Source of the DNA: Branchipolynoe longqiensis
Taxonomy: Eukaryota > Annelida > Polychaeta > Phyllodocida > Polynoidae
Length of the DNA: 64,000 bases
Assembly: GCA_030323885.1 (NCBI GenBank)
Contig: CM059202.1
Location: 45,836,849-45,900,848, forward strand
Reading direction: 5' to 3'
Shown here: piece after piece, positions 53,709 to 62,689 of the stretch
Layout of the letters: the number at the start of each line of letters is the position of its first letter
How positions within the stretch are numbered: position 1 is the first letter of the stretch
Translations under genes and position numbers: made by a program
Notes under the pieces: model-generated
The model's database searches: none
The model's input: the letters and a program-made list of their open reading frames with translations, nothing else
What the model was told of the DNA's origin: nothing

Positions 53709-56003
53709 TTAATCAAATAAGTGTGGACAGCAAAGCAATGAGCTATGGTCAGCAGCTGGTATTTTACCCCGAGACCGTTTGTCCCTCCACCTGCTCAAAC
53801 CATCACAGATTGAATTATAATCGGTTTTAATGTGTACAGCAGAAATATTAAAATTGTATCGGACGGAGACCCAGAAGAGCCTCTTTAACCAGTTCATTAT
53901 AACAGGATTGGCAGACTTGCCAGTATTCAAGGCGGCGAGGACAGTTGTATTGTCCGTGACAAATATAACATTTTTATTAATCCAGCCAAGACACCAACGG
54001 TCAGTAGCTGCAATAACCGCCCACATCTCACGCACATTTATGTGAGCATCAGAACATGAATTATCAGACGGCGCAATTTGCTGGTACAGCTTGCGAGGAA
54101 AAATGTCAGAATCAAAGAAACCCACGCACCAATCATATTGGTGCAACGCACCGAACCCAGTGTTTGAAGCATCAGTATAGACGGATAAAGATTGCGAGTG
54201 GCTGCCGAGGATTTTCTTGTAAGAATTAAAAGAATCAACATAGGTCAACCACCAATTAATCTCGTCTCGAAAAGCAGTGTTAATTCGAAATCTATGGTAT
54301 GGGTGTCGCAAGGCTTTGATGGCATCGTATATCCTAGAGGAGAAAGACCTACCCCCCCTGACAACGGTCGCGCAGTGCGATAAGCGTCCACCAAGGCGTT
54401 CTAATTGTTTACGAGTGGCTTTCCTCTTGTTTAGAAAGAATTTCAACTCTAATTTAAGTTTCAAGACTTTGTCAGGAGGCAGACGGAGCTGCATTTGGAC
54501 AGTGTCAACATCGATACCAAGGAAACGGTTTGAAGTTGAAGGAGAAAGAAGTTTGGGAAAGCTAACAAAAAATCCCAGACGTCTAAGAATTTTAATTAGG
54601 ATTAATTGATTATCGACACATCCAGCAAAGGAATTATTTAAAATTGCAAAATCATCGAGATAATTGACTAGTCTGGCGACACCCTGATGCACAGCACAAC
54701 GGTAATTGAAATCTGAAACTTTACAAAATATATAAGGACTACTGGATAAGCCCATAGATAGTCTGTTATCAAGAAAATACTGAATTTTACCATTTAATGT
54801 CCAAATTAAACCTTGATTAAGTCTATCAATAGGATGGATAGTAAAGGCACGGTAGGCATCTTTTATATCAATTATAGAAAGAAAATCATTTGTACGTAAC
54901 ATTTCTACTAAAGTGTCGAGAGTTTTATAGTTAAATTTACAACAAGTTTCATCAACGAAATTATTAACAGATTTATTGAAAGGTTTGCTGCAGTCAACAA
55001 TTAAACGTAAGCCGCTGGGCGACTTAGGAACACAAAATATATTATGAGAGCAATTTGGAGGTTCATTAGTTTTACTTAAATAGCCGAGTTTTAATTCAGA
55101 TAATAATTTCTTTTCGATAAATGCAGCATGAACAATGTCAGCAGTTGGGTTCAGCCTTGCAGAATAATAGTTATGGAAACTCCTGTTAATTATTCTAAAA
55201 CCGAAAATTGCGCCATGTAGGATATAAGCCCAGTCAGGGTCAGAGTCACCACGGAAAAATAATTCAACAAATACGCGGCAAGGTTTAAATTGTGTTAACT
55301 GACCGGCAATGTAATGCTTACATAGGCAGTCGGCGTTAAAACAAGCACGAGTAACAGAAAATGATTTCACTGGCTCATTAGGACAGTTCAAGTCAATTGC
55401 AGAAACAGAATAACATAGCGTGTTAGAAATAACAGTTAACCAATTTGAATCTATGTTTTCCCAAGTCGGAAGGGGTGTTACGTAACTTTTTGTAGGAGTA
55501 GGCTGAGCCGCGGTAGCCATTCCGCTACCCACGTGGCCCAGGACCAATTTGCCGGTCGCATGGCCTACATCAGGCAGAGGGGGCGTAGCACATTCCACAC
55601 CTTTCGTACCAACCTCGCTACTACCCGAATAATTAGCAGAAGTTAATAATACATTAGAAACATTGATAGTCGGTAAGGAATTTCCCCTGTGGCTAAAATG
55701 GTTAGTAGAGGCACAAAATAAATGACAAGTTACACGTGCTGATTTTTTCCGCCTATTCAATGAATCACGGCGGCACGCGCCATGCTTGTGTGAATAGCTA
55801 CCGCAGCGAGAACACCAATGGCCGTAGCTGCATGTCTTGCTGTCACGCGAACAGCCAGACTCATTATTGTGATTAAAACAAGGTTTTTTACCATCACGGG
55901 CATAGAGCTTTGAAGCAGTGCTTGTAGCTGAACTGGCGGCTTTCTTATCTTTGATATTTTCAAATGCATAGTAGCGTAGAGCTAACTCATTGTTACCAGC
56001 CAT
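53709..56003 (-). CDS. Reverse transcriptase / RNase H of the DIRS/Ngaro element (ORF2)
   Basis: 764 residues from the first ATG. Order: Cys/His fingers ('CFNHNNESGCSRDSKTCSYG', then 'CSRCGSYSHKHGAC', about 40-77). A variable linker follows. The RT domain has motif A 'SIIDIKDAYRAF' (about 367), motif B 'RLSMGLSSSPYIF' (about 405) and motif C 'VNYLDDFAI' (about 440). RNase H has 'VYTDASNTGFGA' (about 610), 'INVREMWAVIAA' (Glu), 'VTDNTTVLAALNTGKS' and a late 'TDYNSICDGLSR' (Asp). All acidic catalytic residues are present. The frame is open upstream of the ATG to about 56228 ('NAYEIVEATCAWFLDKSDTN'), starting just after the ORF1 stop, so initiation may be by reinitiation, frameshift or splicing. 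It is a selfish-element gene, not a host gene. Confidence 0.93.
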   Translation of the reverse strand: MAGNNELALRYYAFENIKDKKAASSATSTASKLYARDGKKPCFNHNNESGCSRDSKTCSYGHWCSRCGSYSHKHGACRRDSLNRRKKSARVTCHLFCASTNHFSHRGNSLPTINVSNVLLTSANYSGSSEVGTKGVECATPPLPDVGHATGKLVLGHVGSGMATAAQPTPTKSYVTPLPTWENIDSNWLTVISNTLCYSVSAIDLNCPNEPVKSFSVTRACFNADCLCKHYIAGQLTQFKPCRVFVELFFRGDSDPDWAYILHGAIFGFRIINRSFHNYYSARLNPTADIVHAAFIEKKLLSELKLGYLSKTNEPPNCSHNIFCVPKSPSGLRLIVDCSKPFNKSVNNFVDETCCKFNYKTLDTLVEMLRTNDFLSIIDIKDAYRAFTIHPIDRLNQGLIWTLNGKIQYFLDNRLSMGLSSSPYIFCKVSDFNYRCAVHQGVARLVNYLDDFAILNNSFAGCVDNQLILIKILRRLGFFVSFPKLLSPSTSNRFLGIDVDTVQMQLRLPPDKVLKLKLELKFFLNKRKATRKQLERLGGRLSHCATVVRGGRSFSSRIYDAIKALRHPYHRFRINTAFRDEINWWLTYVDSFNSYKKILGSHSQSLSVYTDASNTGFGALHQYDWCVGFFDSDIFPRKLYQQIAPSDNSCSDAHINVREMWAVIAATDRWCLGWINKNVIFVTDNTTVLAALNTGKSANPVIMNWLKRLFWVSVRYNFNISAVHIKTDYNSICDGLSRWRDKRSRGKIPAADHSSLLCCPHLFD

Positions 56004-56241
56004 GAATGCACTGTAGCCCTCTTTAACAGCAATTTTACGAATTTCAGTGTCATAGGAGACATGGGCAGAGTTTGTAAAGTTATTAGCTTTAGCTTTCGAA
56101 CATATGAACCTTATGTGTTTGATAATTGAGAGCGACGCCTGATAGTTTGTGTCCGACTTATCTAAAAACCAAGCGCAAGTCGCTTCGACAATTTCATAAG
56201 CGTTAATTTTTTTACTTGCTTCCGGTCATCAGTGTGGTGTT

Positions 56242-56709
56242 TTAACGACCCTTACGACGTTTTCTGCGCTCATTGCTTGGTGTACGACTGCCCGAACTGG
56301 AACTCGACGAATGGCGCCGGTGCTTGTAGCGCCTTGACTTTTTTGACCGGCTTCTACCACGTTCAGAGTTGACATTCAACGCGGCGAGATCCTCCTCGAG
56401 TTGCTTTTGTTGCTGAAGAAGCGCAGCCACACGGCGCTTCCGCTCTAGTGATTCGACTTTGTCTTTGAGCGCGCGCTCCTCCTCGGCGTAGTCGTCCTCA
56501 CTCGCACCTCCAATTGCCCCACGTGGCTCTGGTTTGACGTCGGTCGACATTTTGTCTACCGACAGATCAGTTGGAGTTACCTCCAACAGCGGGTGTGCTC
56601 TTGTCGAGCGCTTCGGAAGCGCACTAGCCGTAGCAATGTTCCTCTGACAGTTATCGTCCACAGGCCCGGAATGAGAAGTGCCACAGGTTGAGCAGTAATC
56701 TTTAGGCAT
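56242..56709 (-). CDS. Gag-like ORF1 of the DIRS/Ngaro element
   Basis: 155 residues from 'MPKDYCSTCGTSHSGPVDDN'. Seen: a CxxC...H...C finger at the N-terminus, an acidic middle part, a Leu/Glu/Lys-rich helix near 100-120 ('VESLERKRRVAALLQQQKQL'), which is likely a coiled coil, and an Arg/Ser-rich C-terminus ending KRRKGR. The start ATG at 56709 is chosen because it precedes the finger. An earlier in-frame ATG adds 25 unlikely residues. Role by position and composition: a nucleic-acid-binding structural protein. It ends 14 bases before the ORF2 frame opens. Confidence 0.75.
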   Translation of the reverse strand: MPKDYCSTCGTSHSGPVDDNCQRNIATASALPKRSTRAHPLLEVTPTDLSVDKMSTDVKPEPRGAIGGASEDDYAEEERALKDKVESLERKRRVAALLQQQKQLEEDLAALNVNSERGRSRSKKSRRYKHRRHSSSSSSGSRTPSNERRKRRKGR

Positions 56710-57039
56710 TACGTACCCGAAACCAGAGTGTGGTGGTGACAGTAGCACCAGCGGTGACAGCAAGCAGCGCGGTGACAGAAGCACGTGGCAAACAGGCGTG
56801 GTGAACAGCTTGAAACGGTAAGAGGTGTGTCAGTCTGCAGCGCTGAAGGCTGAGTGCCAGGCCAGCGCAGTGACCAGTGTCCAGGCAGCGCGACACAGGC
56901 GTTGCACGTGCCCCTGGCGTCGAACCCGGGAACCACAATGGTGGTGACAGGATAAGAATAGCGTTGCCGGAGGCCCTAGCTCTACACCTGTATACAGTCA
57001 CTGTATACGAGCTATATATGTACACGTGTTAGTCATTAG

Positions 57040-57905
57040 CCTCCCCGTGGGTGGGTCGGTATAAAAGTGTCGAAAATGTGGGGAATTGAAATGAGAGCAT
57101 AAATTCTCAATCTAAGAACCAACACTTATTCTTTATATATGTCCCCATATATCCCCATTACCTTTGAGCTGAAAAATAAAATGAATAACCAATGTTTAAG
57201 ACCCCCCCCCACCCACCCACCCCGATTTTTACTCCACTCGCAGTGTTCGATTTGAAATTATAGCAACTCGGGTGATCCGAAAACTGCCGTTCTTTCCACG
57301 GAATAAACTATTAATATTGCATTTGTGCATCCATGTTTATGCCAAATTGTTCTTTATTTCTTTTAATTTTGAATAAAATCAAAGTTTTGAACTGTGCATA
57401 TCGACAAATTCTATGGCAGCGGGCATTTGTTTTGATATATTATTAGCCAATCGCTGACCCCGAATACCTAAATTGGGCCTATGGACTTAATGCCTTGACA
57501 GCCTCACTGCAGAGTAGCATGGAGGAACACATACACTGGTCCCAGTGACGTCATCACACCATATATGGAAGGTCTGTCATGAGGGACCAGTGTAATTGTT
57601 CTGCAACTTGGCTTGTGCTACTCTGCGGCGGCGCATCATTAAGGCGTTAGGCCAATCGCTGTCGTCCACCCTGCTTGCTGCGTACCGAAGTTCGACGAGC
57701 GATTTCCATTTCCGTTTGCTGGATTTTGATTATTTTGTTATTCAACACTAGTTTACAAATGGCGGCGCCCATAGAGGCCTATTTCCGTTTCCGGTTGCTG
57801 GATTTTTACAAAATCCTCTGTGGTTATTATTTATGTATATATTGTTTATCTATATATATATATGTACACGTGTTAGTCATTAGCCTCCCCATGGGTGGGT
57901 CAGTA
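57040..57905 (+). repeat. Long dispersed repeat, copy 2
   Basis: Same order of blocks as copy 1. It starts after 'GGTCGGTATAAAAGTG' and contains the hairpin MITE at 57474-57655. It ends in 'GTGTTAGTCATTAGCCTCCC'. The same ending also lies at 57018-57060, next to the DIRS-type element. Confidence 0.82.
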
Positions 57906-58705
57906 TAATAAAACATCTACTTTAATAAAATAATATGAATAAGCAATGCTAAAGACTGACCCCCGATATAACTATAGCAAAGTATTTTATGATTGCGCAT
58001 GTATTTCTTTACTCCACTCGTGGTGTTCTATTTGAAATTCTAGCAACTCGAGTGATCCGAATACGGCCGTTGTTTCCGCGGAATAAACTATTAATATTTC
58101 ATTTGTGCATCCATGTTTATTCCAGATTGTTCTTTATTTCTTTTAATTTTGAATAACATCAAAGTTTTGAACTGCATTTATCAGCAAATTCTATGGCAGC
58201 GGGCATTTGTTTTGATATGTTATTAACCAACCGCTGACCCAGAATACCGTCAATTGGGCCTATGGACTTAATGCCTTGACAGCCTCACTGCAGAGTCGCT
58301 GCAGAGGAACACATACACTGGTCCCGGTGACGTCATCGCACCATATATGGAAGGTCTGTAGCGAGGGACCAGTGTAGTTGTTCCTCGATTTGGCATGCGC
58401 TACTCTGCGGCGGCGTACCATCAAGGTATTAAGCCCATAGGATATTATTAACCAATGGCTGTCATCAAACCTCTATGCTGCGTAGTGAAATTCGACGATC
58501 TCTTTCCGTTTCCGTTTGCTGGATTTTGATTTCTTGATTATTCAACACAAGTTTACAAATGGCGTCGCCCATAGAGGGCTATTTCCATTTCCGTTCGCTG
58601 GATTTTGGTGATTTCATGTTCCACCTCTATATGTACAGGTATTGTTTATGCATATATGTACACATGTTAGTCCTTAGCCTCCCAAGAGGGTGGGTCGGTA
58701 TAAAA
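57906..58705 (+). repeat. Long dispersed repeat, copy 3
   Basis: Tandem to copy 2, about 790 bp, with the hairpin MITE at 58257-58441 and the same ending at 58660-58700. Confidence 0.82.
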
Positions 58706-59120
58706 GTGAAATCGATGGCGTTCTCTCGCCACCATGTTGTCCTTTTGCATTCTCTCCCATTTCACCAACTCTGTGTGGATATAAGTACCCATTAGATATT
58801 GGAGGCAGGCATTCTACTTCCTGTTCCATACTAAAGCTATTTTTGCCAGTATTTAGACTACGTTGTCGTTCACCCGTGTACTACAAGTATGGGGTGAATC
58901 TTTTATCTATAGTGATATCCTAGTTAATAGATTCACTCCGTACTTGTAGTAGGGGTGAACACCAACATAGTCTAAATACTAGTGAAAATAGCTTTAGTAT
59001 GGAACAGGAAGTAGAATGCCTGGCTCCAATATCAAATGGCTACTTATATCAGCTCAGAGTTGGTGAAATGGGAGGGAATGCAAAAAGACGCAGCCACAGA
59101 ACATAAGCGATTTCACTTTT
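58705..59120. repeat. About 200-bp-arm inverted repeat (hairpin)
   Basis: The left arm 58708-58912 and the right arm 58925-59120 pair almost throughout, for example 'GGCATTCTACTTCCTGTTCC' with 'GGAACAGGAAGTAGAATGCC'. The loop is near 'CTATAGTGATATCCTAG'. The outer part of the right arm continues into text inverted relative to 57.08-57.14 kb. Confidence 0.87.
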
Positions 59121-59328
59121 AAAGTCTATTAAACTATGATTTTTATTATATTTTTCAATTCAAAAGTAGCAGGGAAATATAAAGCCAGATATAAAGAATA
59201 AGTGTTGCTTCTTAGATTGTGAACTTAGGCTCTTATTTCATTTCCCTCCAGTTTTTTGACAGCTTTTATATAAGGTTGATATTCACCCATGTACTCGAGT
59301 ACAGGGTGAATCATTTATCTAGTGATAT

Positions 59329-59958
59329 CCCAGTCACACTACCTGCATTCGCTTGCGATCATTTTGCGACCTTTTTGCGACCAACCACCATACTGGCATA
59401 CGACCACCATAAGACCGGTCGGCGAGTGGTCATTGACCACTCGCCCACCATTTCGGGAGATTTTGGCAGCAATTATTAAGGTGGTTGCACTTGCAACCTC
59501 CTTGCAACCAGTGTGGTCAACGAGTAGTTGGCGTGTGGTTGCCGACTCAGCGATTAACCCCCCTAAACATCGGTGACTGCTCGGCGACTGCCGCATCAGG
59601 AGCGTGAGAATTTTGTTCGCTGGGCAGTCGCAGAGCAGTCACCAACGCGGCGACCAGCCTCCCTATTAACATCAGCGACTGTTCAGCAACTGCCGCGCCG
59701 GGAGCATGATAATTTTAGTCGGTGACCGGTCAATAGAGATGCCAGCCTCTCTAAACATCGGCGAGCAGTCGGCTACCGGTCGGTGATCAGTCGGCGCACA
59801 TTAACCGACCACTTGGTGAGCGGTCGCTAACATGGTCATTGACCGCTCACCGACCACATCTATGATTCAATGTAGCGAGTCGGTCGCAAGGAGGTCGATC
59901 GGCACCCCTTTGGTCATAAGGAGGTCGCCAGCGAATGCTGGCCATAATGTGACTGCGG
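59329..59958. mobile_element. MITE with CAGTCACA ends and GGTCG/CGACC-rich interior
   Basis: The left end 'CAGTCACACTACCTGCATTC' is matched inverted by the right end (reverse complement 'CAGTCACATTATGGCCAGCA', then TTCGCTGGCGACC). The interior holds dozens of CGACC, GGTCG and GCGACTG words. It is non-coding and may sit inside another copy of the hairpin repeat. No clear TTAA flank. Confidence 0.75.
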
Positions 59959-59999
59959 CACTACATGACCTAGTTATCAGAGCACTGCCATATATACAA

Positions 60000-60125
60000 T
60001 ATATATCATACCAACCCAGCTAGTGGGGAGGCTAATGACTAACATGTGAATACAAGGACAATACCTGTATGGAGGGAAAATAAATTCACCAGAATCCAGA
60101 AATCGGAACCAGCTGTTTCTGCGAA
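60000..60125 (-). repeat. Inverted end of the long dispersed repeat
   Basis: The reverse complement matches the ends of copies 1-3 ('GTTAGTCATTAGCCTCCCCA', 'ACAGGTATTGTCC', 'GGTGAATTT'). With copies 2 and 3 in plus orientation, it bounds a composite inverted structure at 57.0-60.1 kb. Confidence 0.75.
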
Positions 60126-60299
60126 TTGATATAAACTGGTCCCTGTGCCTTCTCCCATGTCTTACAGTACTCAAGACAGAACAGGGGACCAGCTTGATTA
60201 CTATTTGTGTCACGCTGGTCACCAGCGGACAAAATCTATTATAAGCACAGATTTGCCTTGAACCAGTCTCAGCAGTAGGAGGGGGGGGGGACCCTAGAG

Positions 60300-60799
60300 N
60301 NNNNNNNNNNNNNNNNNNNNNNNNNNNNNNNNNNNNNNNNNNNNNNNNNNNNNNNNNNNNNNNNNNNNNNNNNNNNNNNNNNNNNNNNNNNNNNNNNNNN
60401 NNNNNNNNNNNNNNNNNNNNNNNNNNNNNNNNNNNNNNNNNNNNNNNNNNNNNNNNNNNNNNNNNNNNNNNNNNNNNNNNNNNNNNNNNNNNNNNNNNNN
60501 NNNNNNNNNNNNNNNNNNNNNNNNNNNNNNNNNNNNNNNNNNNNNNNNNNNNNNNNNNNNNNNNNNNNNNNNNNNNNNNNNNNNNNNNNNNNNNNNNNNN
60601 NNNNNNNNNNNNNNNNNNNNNNNNNNNNNNNNNNNNNNNNNNNNNNNNNNNNNNNNNNNNNNNNNNNNNNNNNNNNNNNNNNNNNNNNNNNNNNNNNNNN
60701 NNNNNNNNNNNNNNNNNNNNNNNNNNNNNNNNNNNNNNNNNNNNNNNNNNNNNNNNNNNNNNNNNNNNNNNNNNNNNNNNNNNNNNNNNNNNNNNNNNN
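60300..60799. other. Assembly gap of 500 N
   Basis: Exactly 500 unknown bases, probably a placeholder length. A G-run ('GGAGGGGGGGGGGACCC') just before it may have stopped the assembly. Confidence 0.99.
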
Positions 60800-60800
60800 T

Positions 60801-61574
60801 TCAGATGTGGTGGATCATAGCAACTGTCACTGGCTCCAAGATATATGTAATGCTTGACCAGTATGCATCCAGTCGGGACTTGAAGCAGTTCACCGACTCC
60901 GCTGCTATGACACTCTCCGGCAGGTCATTCCACAGGTCAACCACCCTAAAGCCGAAAAAGTTGTGTCGCAGGTCCAGTCTGGAGTACCGCTTCCTCAGCT
61001 TCAGGGAGTGCCCTCTGGTCCTGGTGTTGGAGTCTCTGATAAGGGGGCCGCCTGTCTTGTAGATACCATGGAGATATTTGAATACTTCAATCATATCCCC
61101 CCGGGCCCGTCTGTAGTACATGCTTGGGATCTTCAAATGACGCATACGTTGTTCATAGGGTATTGCATCGAATCCATGTACAAGCTTCGTTGCCCTTCTT
61201 TGGATCCTCTCAATTGACTCAGCATCCTTCCTGTAGAGTGGTGACCACACAACATTTCCATATTCCAAAAGTGGACGTGCAAGGGATGTGTACAGTCTGC
61301 GTACAACATCCTCGTCTAGGTATGTGTACGATCTTCGAATGATAGCCAGTATTCCATTAGCTCTGTTGGCGGCTTCCTGGATGTGGTCGCTGAATGTCAG
61401 TTTGTTGTCCACCTTGACACCCAAGTCCTTTTCTATCATTGTTTCGGAGAGCGGAACATTATTCACACCATCGTTCATTACATAGATGTGCTTGCTGTTT
61501 TTGCCCCCTAAGTGCATCACTTTGCATTTTGAAGCATTAAACTTCAGCTGCCAATCACTTGACCACTTCTGCAT
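60801..61574 (-). pseudogene. 5'-truncated CR1-type LINE RT C-terminus
   Basis: 257 residues open from 'MQKWSSDWQLKFNASKCKVM', through 'EKDLGVKVDNKLTFSDHIQE', 'YTSLARPLLEYGNVVWSPLY' and 'RIQRRATKLVHGF', to 'FFGFRVVDLWNDLPESVIAA'. The frame ends at the gap edge. Known: these are the thumb and connection blocks that follow the YADD motif in CR1-group LINE ORF2. The catalytic part is missing, cut by the MITE half copy at 61575. The undamaged frame suggests a young copy. It is not a host gene. Confidence 0.9.
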
Positions 61575-61710
61575 GTTGTATGTGTTTACATGTGAAACAC
61601 CAACCAGCAGCTGGGCTGATCAAACCCACCACAAGGTGGCACTGCAAAATTTACATCACCATGGGAGAGATAGGGAGTGAGACATCTTAGTATTATAGGG
61701 TCTTCGACTG
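61575..61710. mobile_element. Half copy of the 7.6 kb MITE
   Basis: Matches 8042-8165: 'TATGTGTTTACATGTGAAAC', 'CCCACCACAAGGTGGCACTG', 'GGGAGTGAG', and the end CTTAGTATTATAGGGTCTT. The left half is absent. Confidence 0.85.
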
Positions 61711-61864
61711 AAGACTGCAAATCTGCAGCACTGTATCATGTATGAGCATCGCCAAAGGTGCTCCCATTTAGCAGGAAGTTGGCTTCCAGTGGAGATATCA
61801 GGGAGGGAGCAGGGAAAGGTTATCTAGGAGCCCAAACCTGGTCCTCTGAGAAGACCGGAGGAGG

Positions 61865-61950
61865 TTGGTTGTTGTTGTTTTACATCCTAGTAACACCTAA
61901 GGCCACAGCAGGACATGTACCAACTTGTGACAGTGGGCACTCAGGGTGTA
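61865..61950 (-). mobile_element. SINE-A tail fragment
   Basis: 'GTTGTTGTTTTACATCCTAG' to 'CTTGTGACAGTGGGCACTCA'. The rest is missing at the start of the next MITE. Confidence 0.72.
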
Positions 61951-61956
61951 CAGATG

Positions 61957-62240
61957 GTTTTAAAGCGGATCCGGTTTAAAATGGGGCTTTTCACAATGCG
62001 CATGCGCATACATTTCTGCCTGCTTGAGATTGTACCCATGTTATTAACTTGTTAGTGCAGAGGATAATTTATTCTATCAAACAGAAAATATTCACTAAGA
62101 TGATTCCTGAAAGAATCCTTGCTTGAGCTCTTCTACAGACAGAAGCAAGCCAGAAATTCAGATAAGTTTTCAGGCTCGCCATTCGACTTTGACACATGCG
62201 CATTCCGAAAAGCCCCATTTTAAACTGGGTCCTTTTTAAA
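61957..62240. mobile_element. 284-bp MITE with about 45-bp inverted ends
   Basis: Both ends share 'GTTTAAAATGGGGCTTTTC' and ATGCGCATG in inverted orientation. The outer edges are TTTTAAAG and CTTTTTAAA. It is non-coding. Confidence 0.82.
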
Positions 62241-62689
62241 CTGCAACACCAGAGTCACAACCCCTATGAGTTGGTGCACATACAGTATTGGTTCTTGTTC
62301 TTTTTTCTCTGGCTTTTTACAGGGTTTTTGGGGGGCTTCTTTAATTCTTTTTCTTTTAATTTTCATAATATTACAATAACTAAAGCATTAGTTCAGCAAA
62401 TGTTTATTATCTACTGACAAATCTTAAAATATTGCATTTTTGTTAAATTCCTACTTATTTCTTGTTGTTATAAGAAAATGTATTTAATACTGCTGAAATA
62501 GAATGTCATTACATAGTTGAAATATCTAGAGCGCAACCGTAACTTCTTTTTAAATTGTAATTATTTTAAATTAATTGTTTTTAAACATTTGAAAAACCAA
62601 GCCAGTAACTATGAGCACATGCTATTTCAATTTCTTAATATTCCTTCAGTAACATCCAGCAGTGCATTACCAAAATATGCCTTGATGAG

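Larger units (their letters stand above)
52490..57000 (-). mobile_element. DIRS-order (Ngaro/PAT/DIRS-like) tyrosine-recombinase retrotransposon, coding regions intact
   Basis: Read on minus: ORF1 gag-like (56709-56242), ORF2 with zinc fingers, RT and RNase H (56003-53709), then ORF3 tyrosine recombinase (53604-52720). There are no stops or frameshifts in any of the three. Known: DIRS-order elements replace the integrase with a tyrosine recombinase and make no target duplication. No methyltransferase domain is seen after RNase H, which fits Ngaro better than DIRS1. Ends are approximate, as I could not find the split direct repeats by eye. Confidence 0.85.

Noticed and set aside
60300..60799. 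Biological low-complexity region
   Set aside because: It is a run of N, an assembly gap.
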